A DNA stretch of 64,000 nucleotides. Source: Drosophila persimilis. Taxonomy: Eukaryota; Arthropoda; Insecta; Diptera; Drosophilidae. Both the position numbers and the translations under genes were made by a program. Positions 1-11,800 of this stretch are shown here, piece after piece. The notes beneath the pieces were generated by a model that saw only the letters and a program-made list of their open reading frames with translations, searched no databases and was not told where the DNA came from. The stretch covers positions 4,464,001 through 4,528,000 of the forward strand of contig NW_020825317.1 of assembly GCF_003286085.1 (NCBI RefSeq). Direction: 5' to 3'. The stretch's first letter is position 1. Each line of letters starts with the position of its first letter.

Positions 1-1099
1 CTACAATTGATGCCATTTAGTAATCGCAAATTGTTAATAGTATTTGCTAATGGCAACTTTACATGAAATCCATCTCCTACATATTTTTACATACATCAAG
101 GGGTGGCGCCAATAAAAATATCGCGCACAAAATTGGTGCATATTTTTGTATGCTTCTATGTAAAAATCACGTAGAAACACTTTTTTGTGGCATCTCCGGC
201 CCGCAATTTGCAACAATTGGCACTGGCGCTTCTATGGGTCTTATATGAAAAAAACGGCCAAGCTTTGCAACTAACGTCACATTTCCCCTTCAGGTATCTC
301 TATTGCTAATTACATTTAACATGTAGTAAAAATGTATCAAATGTGTAGGTTACGCGTAGTTAGCATGTAGAAACATTAATTTGTTTGAAATTCAAATGGA
401 AATTTTGCCCTTTTTTTAATATATAAAAAAATGCATGAAATATACCCAAATTAAATATACATTTAAAAATAATCAAATGAGGCCATCTACTGTTCTTCGA
501 TTTAATTAAAAATAAGGCTTCTTTTCTCCGGCGCAATACATTTTCAATATTATTTTATACGTTTATATACATTTCGCCACCGCGGAAATTGTAACGCTCT
601 CAATGCACTGCCTGGAAGAACAAAATTAAGATACATATTAAGTATAATGCTTCCTACATTCCTTACTATTGCGCCGTCGTTAAAGTATTATTAGTTATAT
701 TTTCGTTTGAGCTGTTCTGGAGTGGAATCTCTTTCTCTGCAGTTCCAGACGAAGCACCAAGGTGTAGTTTTTCCTCCCAGTGGCTTGTAACGAATCCTAA
801 ACTATTCCCTTTTAAAAGAAACATCCCTTGTGCATCCGATATGTAAGCGATCAGCTTAAATGGAATCTAATCTCTTTTCCACACCAAAAAGAAATAATCC
901 CAATTAATAAACGATGCCTAAGGGAAGTGCTCTTCATATCATTATGCGGTTTATCGTCGTGGAATTGAACAGTCAAAAAGTAAACATCCCTGTGGGGCTT
1001 TTACATTCACAATAGTTGTTTATTATTATAATAATTTGTTAATAGTTAGAGGGGTGTACGTTCTCAATAGAAATAGATGCTGCTGCAGGTGACGGCAGA
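1..1099. other. AT-rich non-coding sequence downstream of DAAM
   Basis: I see no gene in this stretch. It is AT-rich with short chance reading frames on both strands and no convincing splice or promoter signals. Confidence 0.5.
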
Positions 1100-1753
1100 T
1101 TTATTTATTTCTTTACTTGTTATGTGTGTACGATGCTGGGATCTCGTGCTAAAAAAAACAATCAAGAAATGAAAACAATAAACAATATGTAAATCCTAGT
1201 TATGAACATGACTTTATGGCAGCTCCTCCTTTACTCTGTTGGGGTGCCATCGGGGATGCAACAAACAAAAGCTACTACCACAACAAAGGGTGAGGTGAGT
1301 AGTGTAGTGTCTATCATGTAGAATGGGAGCACTGTGAAATCGTTTCGACCGTTCGTTCTTTCGATATATGTATATAGCACTATATATATGGGGGGATACG
1401 TATACACGTGTGCATGCAATGCAGAGGATACAGATAAAAATACAAATTCAAAGATGCAATTACAATTTCCAAGGTACGCCACGCCACGACATAACATTTT
1501 CTTTAACTTTAGACTTTAAATTACATTTAGGCTTCGATTTTTTCGATTTTTGTGTACAAAAAATTTGGTTTCACGCTTGCATTAGCCGAGATTTAGGTTA
1601 AGGTTATGTGCTATATATATAGGTGTATAAGTATATCGTATCGTATATAAATAATTACAAAAAATGTCTTTACGATGCTTAAAAAAAAATACTTGCGCTC
1701 AATTTCAGACAAAAAAAAAACTTTACATCGCGGGGGAGTCGATCCTATCTCTA
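1100..1753 (-). other. DAAM: DAAM 3' UTR with candidate poly(A) signals
   Basis: The region follows the DAAM stop codon on the minus strand and has no coding character. Two overlapping minus-strand AATAAA hexamers (plus-strand TTTATT at 1100-1105 and 1104-1109) are the best poly(A) signals I see downstream. The exact cleavage site is not known. Confidence 0.5.
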
Positions 1754-4700
1754 CTACTGACGCCTCACAGTGCGCTCCCGTTCGCGTCCGCTCTCCTCGC
1801 GCTGAAGGCTGCCATGCCTTGGCGGTGAGGTGTTGCCGGTGGCACCTCCCGCTCCTGATCCACCATTTAGTACACGCGCCTTGCGCGATCGCTTAAACTT
1901 GGCCATGTCCTCGCCAAAGACATCGCCCGTGCGCAGGGCCGAGATAAGGTCATCGAACTCGCCCTTGTTGTCGCCGCCACCCTTGCCCGGGGAGTCGCCT
2001 CCATTCGTGGGGGATGAGGACTTTAGGCCGAGGTTGCGTGCAACACTGCTCATGAGGCCGGTCTTGTTCTTGCGATCGATGGTCCGCTTCTTGAGCTCGG
2101 CCTCCTGCTTGGCCCGCTTCTCCTCCTCCTCCTGCCGTCGGCGGAAGCTTTCGTTGTCGTGACGCGCCTCGGCAAAGGCTCCCAAGAACGAATCAAAGAT
2201 GCCAAAAAACTCGTCCGGCTGCAACACGGATCCATCTTCACCGAACAGACGGACGGCACGATCGAAGCGCGTCTTCATGTCCTGGAACTTGTCCTCCAGC
2301 TCGGCAAAGCGCACCGATGCCTGGGCATGGAACTCCCGCATCACGGGCAGAAAGCGATCACCCTGCTGTGCGGGACCCGAACTCCGATGGAACTCAATCT
2401 CACGGGCCACATCCGCCAGCCCGGTGCGCAGCATCTGTATGTCCTTGTCCATCTCGCCCAGCGACACCTTCGAGGCACCGCGCACATGCGGTATATCATC
2501 CTCCAGCTTCAGCAGATCCTTGAACTTCTTTTCGATAACCTGCACGAGATAATGGAGCAGCGTTGTGCCCTTGGCGGCACTCGATTTGGTATCGGCCAGA
2601 CGATTGAGCGACGCCAAACGGAAGCCAGAGGCATTACCGCGTGCCCCCCGATTCATGTAGTTGCCTAAAACGAAGGAGGAATTCGAATATCAGTACGTTG
2701 TGGCAATCATAGGAGATCCTACCCAATGCCAGGACTAGCTCCAATAACTTGCGCAGACGCCGAGAGCGTGCCACCTCGCGTGAGGCCTCCATCACGCTCT
2801 TGATGCGCGGCGTCAGATCGTTGACGGTCAGCATAAAGCGCTTCTTGTAGTGCAGACTCTTCAGCCGCTGCTCGTAGTGGGGTATCCTGTGGAAGGGAAG
2901 GCGTGAATAAATCGATATTGGCTGCATCTTAGAGTCCCAACAACGCACTTGGATATCTCATAGAGAAAACGATCGGCTCGTGCCAGCGATTCAATGTCCT
3001 CGCTGTGCTCGTCCAGCAAAGCCCGCTCTTCGGCAGAGGGCGTGAATTTCAACAGCTGCTCGACCATGTCCAATTGCAGCTGCTCATTGCAGTCCATGGA
3101 GAGGATGGCCCTATAGGAGTAGAAGATAAGTATAAGAGCAAGGATCTAGCAGCATTTAGGAGGGATTCTTCATACTTGGATATCTCCACATCGCTCATCT
3201 TCAGTTTGCTCAACAGAATCGTGCAGTTTTGGGCTCGGCGTCCATCGATCACTGAGAGAACCTTTTGTTTGTTCTTCTGTCCCGTGGGTCGCAGATCCTC
3301 GTATGAGCCATCATGTGCCTATCAGGGTTTAGAGCAGTATTAGAGTAGATGCAGCAGAAGTAGTAGAAGAAATAGACTCTTACTGGCACTCCATTCTTCT
3401 GGTAGGCCGAAAAGAGCTTGTCAATCGACTCCAGCTCCATGTTGTTGTACAGCTTGCTCTCGTCCAGTTCGCTCCAGACTGTGCCCTGAAGCTTGGCATC
3501 CGGCAGCTTGGACCAGTTGAAGCTCTTCAAGGGATTTGTGGGCTGTGGCACATTCTTTTTGGGCAGCTCCACCTTGGGGGCCACAGGAGCTGGAAGAAAA
3601 GATATGGTTTAGCCACCTCTGAAGGCTCCAGAGGATCTGTCGAACTCACTCATCGCTGGCGTCATGCTGGGCGGCGGTGGTGGGGCGCCCGGACATGGCG
3701 GCGGTGGGGGCGGCAGCATTGCTGGCGCCATTGGCGGTGCCGGCGGCGGTGGAATGGCATTCAGCATCGGCGGTGGCGGTGGTGGCGGCGAAACAGCACC
3801 GTTGCAACCTGTCAGGCCAGCCACCTTTTGGTCATCGGGTATGCTGCCTTCGGTCACGAGCCGCTCGAGACGCGCCCGCTCCTGCTGCTCGCTGTGCAGG
3901 CGATGTTGCAGATCCTCGGCCTTCATTTCGGCACTCTGGGCCCGCTGCACGGCCTGCGAGTGCTGGGCCGACTCCTTCTCGAGGCGTTCGCGCATGCGTG
4001 CCAGGCCCGTCTCCAGGTCCTCCTTCTCCTGCATTCGCAGATCGAGTTCCTGTTCCTTCTTGGCCAGACGCGACTGTACTTCAAAGTTCTCGCGCTCCAA
4101 TTCATCCGCCCGCTTGCGCGCCTGCGTGAGCTGCTCTTCCTTCACCAGGAGACGCACCAGCTTGCCCACATCGATCTGCAGGGGGGCCACATCCGGGTCA
4201 TGAACAGGGGACTCGCTGGCCAGCTTCAGCTGCTTGCCAGGATCCTCCAAGGGATCGGGTATAAGGTCGCTGCTGGGTCGCTGCTCCACTTGCAGCACAA
4301 TCTGCTGGACCACGCGATCAATCAGCAGCCAATGTTCAGTGCAGTGGCCCGTATCTGTGTGGGGATCAATCAAGGATTAGTTGGAGGGATCTGCAGCTGC
4401 TTCTGGTTGTGGTTGGAGTCGTGGCACTTACAGGGTAGCAACAGCATATGCTGCAGCAGCGACAGCATGTGGGGATACGCTGGCGAATGGCTGAGCTTGC
4501 GGCGCAGCAGCTCAAACATGGACCCAGCGCTCTTCGTGTCCACATGCTCTTCGTTGAAGCGACGGGCAAACTCCTTCTCATCCTCCGCCCTCACCATCTC
4601 AAAGAAGTCCTGCAAAAGCGGGGTCAAACGGGTTAGTGAAAACTGCAGCTGGAGTACTGGAGCTCTTCCACAGGGAGGTCTCAGCACTCACCAAATGCCT

Positions 4701-7205
4701 GTCCAGCGTCTCATTCTCGTGCGTCCGCAGCTTGTCGATCACCGGCTGGATGCCCAGCATCAGAAATTCGTAGCGCAAATGGAGCCTGAACTCGAGATTC
4801 TCCTGCCCGGGGCCGTAGTTCAGGACAGCATTCACAAAAGACATCAGAGCGGTCTTCAGATTGACATTGTCCATATACGCATAGGTCGAACGGTCCAGGT
4901 CATTGACAATGCTCTGGAAGCGCGTGCGTTCTGTGGCAAACTCCTGGAAGTGCAGCATCGCCTGCAGCACCTTGCGATGTCCTCCCGGCACCAGGCACAC
5001 GGCTCCCAGGATCTCCAGGGCCGCTATCTTCGTGCGTATGTTGTCCGCCGCCAGGGAGCGGGCAATCGTGTCTATGGCCGTGGGGTGGGCCAGCACATGG
5101 GCGCGTCCCATCGAGTTGTTCATCAGCGCCTTGATGCAGCCAATGAGACTCGTGTGCAACGAGCTGTTGGCCACACGTATGTCCAGCTGCAGCAGGAGAT
5201 TGAGCAGCGCCGGCAGTCCGTCCAGCTCCACGAAGCGGAGCACAAAGCTGTGCGTGGAGGTGCGCAGCGCCGTCTTCAGGGCGTCCACGAGGGCCGCGTG
5301 GTTGTCCAGCCGATTGCTGGCCCCCTCATGGCTGGGCGAGTCCTCCGGCGAGAGGGAGACGTGCACCACCAGCTCCTTCAGCCGCTCGATATAGTGCTCG
5401 GCCGTCGGGGGCTGATGCCCGGCGAGCGCCGAGGGCCCATCGGGGCCATCTGTCGCGTCCAGCGGCTGCTTGCGGGAGCAGTAGATTTGCCATTTCTTCT
5501 GGGCTGGCAGACTGAGCATCGCCTCCTTGTTGGGCGCTGTCAGATCGAGCTCTTCGACCAGTTCCGCGAACTTGGTGTCCAGCTCATCCACCGACGGCAT
5601 TGGCTGTGTGGGCGTGAGGGTCTGCAGGGTGAAGGCCCCCTCCACCACACAGATTTCGGGGGGTTCATCGTCCTGGAAAGAGCAAAACAGCAACAAAGCA
5701 CGTATTAGAATTGATTGTATTACAGAGCGGGACAGAGAGAGGCGTTCAAGCGGAGCCCCCAGACAGACAGACAGCCGCGTAATTGGTGCATGTCCAATTA
5801 GAAGTCTCCGTTTGTTGCAACAAACAACACAACCTTGCAACCGGACACCGAAGTCGAAGCCATGGGGCAAAGGAAGCGGCGGCTCTGGCCCTGTGCCTCT
5901 CGCCCCCCTCTCTGTGACTCATCGGCTGAAGGGGCAGTCCATCTGGTTCTGCTTCTGTTCTCTTCTTCTGGAATGGTATTTCAAAGAACCATACCTCCTG
6001 ACTCATAATCGGGGCATAATTATTATTGGAATTCGAGAATCAGAACAGAATCAAGGATTGGAACTATCTGCATAAATCTGAGCGATATGTTCAAAGAGTA
6101 ATGCTGGATGGGATCCCAGCAATAAATTGCTGTGAAGGAGAAAGTCTTGCAGGCAGAGGCCTGTCAACAAAAGAAAGAGCGAATATTGTATTGCCTTAGA
6201 GCCTTAGAGGTAGACCAAGAATTCTGCAATGAAACCAACATTTCTTGCTTGTAATTCGGAGGGCGAAAAGCCAGCACAGCAATTCGGATTTTGATGTATG
6301 ATGCATTCGGCATCCTATTATTAGAATAACTTTGGTCTAGGGTCAAGGGGAGTTCTTTAAAAGATTGCCAAGCAGGGAGTTTCTTCTCTTGAGAGAACTG
6401 TTGAAAGAACTATGATTGCACGAAGAACTTGGCCATCGATCGGGCCCAGTCATTGCCCATCAACTCCATATTTTAAAGGGTTTAAAGTTCTGTTTAAAGG
6501 CATGCATTTCCATCTTTCCGGGTCGTACGCATTATGCAGCAGCTCTCATCGGTCTATCGCCGGGAACTATTTAGGGTGCTACTCCCGTATGCAGTGAGAG
6601 AATCACTGATAGAAGAGAGATAGAATCCCTGACATGGGGTAAGTCATAATGCAGCAGCGCCCCTCGGTCTATTGAAACTGCATGACTGCCCGGAGGGGAT
6701 GGTTCTTTTGGGTTCTGTTGCGGTAGAGGCTCTGGAGTGTCTCTGTGGGGTCAAGTGTTTCTAAAGTGCTGCTCGAAATACTCGCTCGAAATACCCATTC
6801 CCATGTGAAGTATTCCCGACTCTGGGGCTCTCCAATCGAGTCGAGGGGATGGGGGCATCAAGGCATATCTCGTACTCGAATTCGTTCTTACATTATCGCT
6901 TTCGCTTTGACTGTGGCTCTGTTTCTGCTTCTGTGGTTCTCTCTTATGCAACCTGCAATTTGCTGACTCGTGAGTTTCCCAGAGCGAGAGCGGGAGCGAG
7001 AGAGACCACAAGAGGGGAGACCCGCGTTGGACTCCGATTTCAATTGGCAAATTGATTCGTGTAGCATTTCGCACGTGACTTTTTGCGGAGTTTAGCAACA
7101 AATTCGATTCGATTGCACACGCCCTATCTAGGGGGCCTGTGGCACTCGCTGCACACTCACCTTGAAGCACCCGCACCAGGGTCTCCTGCCCCTGAAGACG
7201 GGCAT
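1754..7205 (-). CDS. DAAM: DAAM formin, short isoform (1164 aa predicted)
   Basis: This is the Diaphanous-family formin DAAM, which nucleates and elongates actin filaments downstream of Rho GTPases and Dishevelled. Coding exons on the minus strand are 7205-7161, 5672-4692, 4609-4432, 4354-3650, 3589-3384, 3318-3176, 3110-2949, 2886-2723 and 2664-1754. Every junction has GT/AG ends and keeps frame. By residue: start [13 protein letters not shown]; GTPase-binding/DID region about 16-465; coiled coil about 466-571; FH1 proline runs 590-636; FH2 about 645-1040 with the signature [15 protein letters not shown] at 862-876; DAD with LISALRTG and the basic run KFKRSRKAR at about 1097-1125. The length fits animal DAAM proteins. 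The start is chosen because it resembles the short basic N-terminus of vertebrate DAAM1. Identification is by domain order and sequence recognition; the isoform start is inferred. Confidence 0.96.
5673..7160 (-). other. DAAM: DAAM intron (1.5 kb)
   Basis: This intron lies between the short-isoform start exon and the GBD/FH3 exon, with donor GTGAGT and acceptor TTTCCAG. It has no coding content. It contains an imperfect 28-bp direct repeat (6530-6557 and 6645-6672) and GA-rich tracts near 6980-7010. Confidence 0.85.
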
Positions 7206-8147
7206 CTTTCGCTTCTGCTGTTGTCTGTAGTGTTTCTGGAGTGGCGTTTCGTTGCCGTTGGCGCTGCCGTAAAAGGAAGACGACTTTTTGTATCCTAGAG
7301 TGCTGCTGCTGCCGCTCTGGCTGTCGAGGTCCTGCTGCTGCTGCTGATGCTGCGAGTGCTGCGAGTGCTGCTGCTTGAAGCCGAAGGGTAGGGATCCAAA
7401 GGTGTATCCTAGTATATTATTCGTGTAGAATGAACCACTGCCCAGACCGCTGCCCAATCCTGCTTCGTTGTTGTTCCCTTCGTGCGCATGATCGTTGCGT
7501 GACTGAGCATCCAGTGGGTGGCACGATTGCCTTTTAGTGGCACTGCCACTGCCAGTGCCACTGCTGCTGTGGCTGCTGCTGCACTGATTCCAATACCGAT
7601 AGAGACTGTGGAAACAGTTGTAGTCGCTGAGTAATCCCTTCCAGTGCTCGAAGTCGAAGCGTTCTTGGAAATTTCCCGATGAGGTGTCGCTGCTGCCGTG
7701 CGGGCTGCTGTGGCTGCTGTGGCTGCTGTTGCTGCCGCCTCCTCCCAGGGGCAGTGTGGCTGTGCTACCCCCCTCTGGACTGACGCCCTGCCGACTGTAG
7801 CTGAGGTCGCCGCAGCTGTTTAAGCTCGTGATGGACACCAAACTGCTGTTGTGGTTCGTCTTCAGAATGGTGGGAGGCTGACTCTCGTATGAGCTGTTGT
7901 TGCTGCTGCTGTTGTTGCCGGTGTCGCCTGTTATCGTTATCTTTGTCACGCCCGCAGAGGTGCCTCCAGCTGCTGTTGCCGCATTAATTGTAATACAGTT
8001 GCCACTTAGACTAGCTGCTGCTCCTCCCTGCACCTGCTTCTTCTCTAGAGTACTCTCTGGCGTTGGCTGCTGCAGTATCTCCGTGCTGTTGGCACTGTGC
8101 GTGTCCGGCTCATTTATGCACACAACCGAAGGACACGACTGTAGCGT
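7161..8147 (-). CDS. DAAM: DAAM exon encoding the long-isoform N-terminal extension
   Basis: This is a 329-codon exon without an internal stop. Its acceptor follows a pyrimidine tract and ends in GCAG (AG at 8149-8148). Its donor is AAG|GTGAGT (exon end 7161), and both ends are phase 0. The encoded segment precedes and includes the short-isoform start (ATG at 7205). It is rich in Ser, Asn, Gly, Thr and Gln, with His/Gln repeats near 7330-7370. A compact aromatic and charged island is encoded at 7587-7673. The segment is known from the gene family as an alternative long DAAM N-terminus, used in muscle in D. melanogaster. The join to the 27.8-kb exon is my inference from phase and splice signals. 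Confidence 0.8.
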
Positions 8148-8592
8148 CTGCAAGGAAGAGAGAGAGAGAACAAAAAGGGTATTAGTATTCGATTCGATAG
8201 CCACAGAAGTCTTCCACCGTCTCTGCGGGGGTGGACAGCCGCAGAAACAAAACAAAAATCCATTCATCCGACTGTTGCAACTGTCATAACTGTCCCCCCC
8301 CCGCCCGCTTCGGCTGAGAGATCTATGTATGTTGCAACTGCCACAGAAATATTCACGTGGGAGAGGAGCCAGCTGCAGCTCTCTTTCTGTCTTTCTGTCT
8401 CTCTGTGTGTTATGCAAATGGTGCATTACAATTGGATTGCCATGCCACATACTCCACAAATACATGTGTACATACGTGTGTGCAACACCCTGCCTCATAA
8501 GCCCCATAATCCGCATACTCTTCTATTGGAAACACTTAAAACGTAATCAAAGCAGCCCCACTTTAATGATGGCTTATTAATTTACTTTCATT

Positions 8593-8627
8593 GCCTGCCT
8601 GCCTGCCTGCCTGCCTACCTGCCTGCC
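8593..8627. repeat. GCCT tetranucleotide repeat
   Basis: About eight consecutive GCCT units, one of them with a base change. Confidence 0.9.
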
Positions 8628-9530
8628 GCATGTTGCCACATGCCTTTAGAGAATGGCTCCACTCTTGGGGCTCGTGGAAATTGCTTTGTCTATCAATGGA
8701 TTCAATGGTTGATTGAGTAATCTGTATTTCTATTTTTCTTTTAGCAGCTCGCTCTCCTGGCGTTTTTCTTGTGCTCTTCTGATGGTCTTTCAAAGAACCT
8801 TGTGCTTTGGTCGGATATGAACATAGAATCAATATCTTTTGGAGACTTGATTGTGTTGCATCAAGAAACCATCGCTGTATCCTTTCGCTTATGGGAAAAT
8901 GCGATAAATTCGATGAAAGTGGACCAGTGGTAGCCCTGGCGGAATCAGTGGAGCGTTGGTTCATTCCCCACTGAAGTGTTTTGCTGCCTCCAGTGGCTGC
9001 CACACACTCCCCACAGCGCCGGCGCGGCGTCTCGGCAGCTGTCGTCGTTGCTGTCGTCACAAATCAGGTCAATGCTTCAGCTACAGCTTCATGTCACAGC
9101 AGACAGCCCCATGTCTGAGTCTGACTCTGAGTCTGAGTGTCTGTACAGCTGTCTCTCTGGCTGTACCCCGATCGCCGGCCAATATTCAAGTCCGGGCTGT
9201 GTCTCTTCGTCACCATCTCCATCTGCCTCTGAGTCCGAGTCTGATCTGCCTCTGAATCCGGCTCTGATATGTTGCCCCACGCTCTCTGCGGCTTCAAGCC
9301 ACGCGTGGGTCCAAATTAGATGCGATTTGAATCGATTTGCTGTTGAAATATGTCCCATGAATGAGCCCAAAGCCCAGAATAGAGACCCAAATAAAGAGTG
9401 CACAGATCTTTGCGGTTAACAATAAGTGGAATTAATTTTAAGAATATGTAAATGTGAACATAAACGCAACGTATCCATTCGGCTCCGATGTTTGTGCTGA
9501 AGATCTCGTACTTCGTCCAGGTGTTAATGC

Positions 9531-9569
9531 GTCCATCAGCGTCTATCAGCGTCCATCAGCGTCCACCAG
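9531..9569. repeat. 10-bp tandem repeat, about 4 copies, at the stop of the Nup35-like gene
   Basis: The unit is GTCCATCAGC with single-base variants. The minus-strand stop codon (9538-9536) lies inside it. The unit length is not a multiple of three, so copy-number changes would alter the protein end. Confidence 0.9.
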
Positions 9570-10135
9570 AAGAACACGAACATATTAAACTTGAATCTGC
9601 ACCAGTTGGCGCAGCTGTGCCACATTCCCACGAGGAAGCGCAGCATGGGAAGCCGTTCGAATGAGTGGCAGAAGGCAAAGGGAGGCTGCAAGGCGTTCTG
9701 GCAGTCACCCAGGCGGCGCACACTCACACGATAGCAACCAATGCGGGTGCCGTCCAGCTCGAGGGCGGCCGCGAATCCCATTCGATCGGTGTAGTGCAGG
9801 AGCACGCCCATGTTGGTGTGGCGCACGCTCAGTATGGTCCCAGCGTCAGTGAAGCAGCGCAGTACCTCGGCGAGGGCCTGGCGGGGAAAGCCGAGCACCG
9901 CCACCCAATTGACGCCCGTCGTGACGGGGCCAACCCAAGCGGCAGACCTCTCCCGTTGCTTCGGTTTCTTCTTGGCCTGCGACTTGGGTGGAGGGAGCTT
10001 TCTCTTCCATGCTGTCACAGGAGCAGCCCTGCTGTCGCCAAGCTGCTGCGGCTTCTCTTCTTTGACCTTCCGCGAAGCCTTCGAAGCTCTGCGATTCGTC
10101 GATCTGCTGCTGTCGATCCGTCGATTGCTGGACAT
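9536..10135 (-). CDS. Nested Nup35/Nup53-like RRM protein (199 aa), possible retrogene
   Basis: This is an intronless reading frame inside the DAAM intron, on the same strand. Residues about 1-75 are basic and Ser/Arg/Lys-rich. Residues about 76-141 match the RRM-type domain of nucleoporin Nup35/Nup53 (MPPN family): NWVAVLGFP at 76-84, then a hydrophobic helix, the strand segment GTILSVRHTNMGVLLHY, and GTRIGCYRVSVR. In Nup35 this domain dimerises and supports nuclear pore assembly. The protein is short for Nup35 (normally over 300 aa), and the tail after residue 150 is aromatic and hydrophobic and unlike the family. The start is the ATG at 10135; an upstream in-frame GTG at 10165 is less likely. 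Lack of introns and location suggest a retrocopy. The stop lies within a decamer tandem repeat, so the C-terminus may be evolving. It could also be a degenerating copy. Confidence 0.7.
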   Translation of the reverse strand: MSSNRRIDSSRSTNRRASKASRKVKEEKPQQLGDSRAAPVTAWKRKLPPPKSQAKKKPKQRERSAAWVGPVTTGVNWVAVLGFPRQALAEVLRCFTDAGTILSVRHTNMGVLLHYTDRMGFAAALELDGTRIGCYRVSVRRLGDCQNALQPPFAFCHSFERLPMLRFLVGMWHSCANWCRFKFNMFVFFWWTLMDADRR

Positions 10136-10199
10136 CCTTGAAACTGATTTGGTTTCTTTCCTCACAAAATTGTTCTACTCTGAACGAAACTGAACGAAA

Positions 10200-10800
10200 T
10201 GGGCAAGGGATTAATGGTGTGGGGCAGTGCTGCAGTTTAGCAATTTAGTTGCTAGATCTGGCAACTTTTCCTCAAAATTAGCAACTTTTTTTTCTTAAAT
10301 GCTATTAGCCACAAATCTAGGTATTTTCAGTTTTTATTTAGCAATTCCAGAAACTTTATTATAAAACTGGCAATTTTTATATAGTTTTCTTCAGGGTTTT
10401 TGCATTTTGTCAACAACTGCACAAATTACGATTAATAGTGGTTCACAAAGATATCGGAACTTGTATCTAACTCAGTGCTTCGATTATATGAACAACTTGA
10501 TAGTGTTTGTTAACTCTTTTAATTTTAGTGTTTTATTATTATTATTGTTATTAGCCTACATTATTAAAAATGTACTCGCAATTCCCACGAAATGGACAAC
10601 TTTCAAACCGACATCGGAAACTCAGCTTTTAGTCTTCTGTTGGACGAGTCTACTATATTTTATAAATTTAAAATTTTAGTGGTTTGGTTTTTTGGGTTTT
10701 TTATTGTTGCAATTTTCACAAAATTTGTATCAATTTTGAGCAGTTTTTCTTGCCAAATCTAGCAATTTTTGCTTAGAAGATTCTGGCAGCACTGGTGTGG
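10200..10800. promoter_or_regulatory. AT-rich upstream region of the nested gene with a motif 7 element
   Basis: The region repeats a short motif of the form GCAA[C/T]TTTT at least six times. It ends in CAGCACTG at 10787-10794, which fits Drosophila core-promoter motif 7. It lies about 650 bp upstream of the nested minus-strand gene, so it may be that gene's promoter region. Motif 7 is nearly palindromic and does not fix the direction. Confidence 0.35.
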
Positions 10801-11680
10801 TGTATGATTCGACTCGATTATGCTCTCGCTGTGCCCGGGACGCGTCCCACCTTCGTTCTGATAGAAAACACAAGAGAGACAGCAGCAAAAGAACAGCTCT
10901 ATTGTCTTGCTTGAGCGACAAGGGAGAGCCAGCGCCGCTCGCGGGCTGTGCATGCGCTTACTGATAAGAATTTTACATACATACATATGTACATACATCC
11001 TCAGCGTTCATCAAAGCAAAGCCCAAACAACACCAATTCCATTTCAGCCTTCGTTCTGCGAACGGGCGCGCGCGCTTCTGTTACGCCTATTCTCTTTTGG
11101 GCTATCCTTCGTCTCTGCCAGCCGCCCGCGGCCCGCTGCTCTGCCGTTCGGCTGCTCGGCTGCTCGGCTCGTCGGAGTCCAGCAACAAATACAACGTAGA
11201 TCGGGACTCGAGACTCGAGAGAACTACAGTCGAACTGCTCTATGACGAACTTTTATGCAACGAAGTATAATATTTAATGAATTTATTTCCAGAACCCTGC
11301 AATTCTATATTCTGCAAAAATTAATTCGATGCTACGGATTTACCGTCTAACGAATACCCCTTGAAATTCGCTATATGGAAGTTCGACTGTACAAAGCTTG
11401 GTCATGTCTCAGCCCATTTCTGCTCGACGCGATGGTGTTGCTATCCGTGTGATATCTCAGGAGAGAGGCGTCCAGCAAGACGGACTAGACTATCGATGCT
11501 GACTAAGAATATAAATACATACATACATACATACGTCGGAGATGTAGCATTAGGATATAATAAAAATGAAGAAAGAACAAAAACTTCGTAGCAGAGTGCT
11601 CTGTTGTGCCTTCAGTTCGCATTTTGTTGAGAGCGAGAGAGAGTCGTGTCAGCCGAGTGTAGCGCGGTGCTTTGGTATTC

Positions 11681-11800
11681 GAGAGAGCGAGATAGAAAAG
11701 GCATTGCGGAAGGAGAGCATTTGAATGGGGCAATGCTGTGTCGGGTAATGCTCGACCTGAGAGAAGAATTGAAGAGAGAGAGAGAGAGAGACTGCAAAGC
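11681..11800. repeat. GA-rich tracts, possible GAGA/CLAMP or MSL-entry sequence
   Basis: GAGAGAGCGAGATAGAAAAG at 11681-11700 and a pure GA run at about 11775-11792 resemble the GA-rich elements bound by GAF/CLAMP on the Drosophila X. Function is inferred only from composition and probable X linkage. Confidence 0.4.

Noticed and set aside
3828-5708. 626-codon plus-strand open frame
   Set aside because: It lies antisense to the DAAM exons encoding the GBD/FH3 and coiled-coil regions. It is a shadow of their codon bias and runs through several DAAM introns.
10136-10165. GTG-initiated extension of the Nup35-like gene
   Set aside because: The ATG at 10135 is the first proper start. The extra residues are not needed for the domain.
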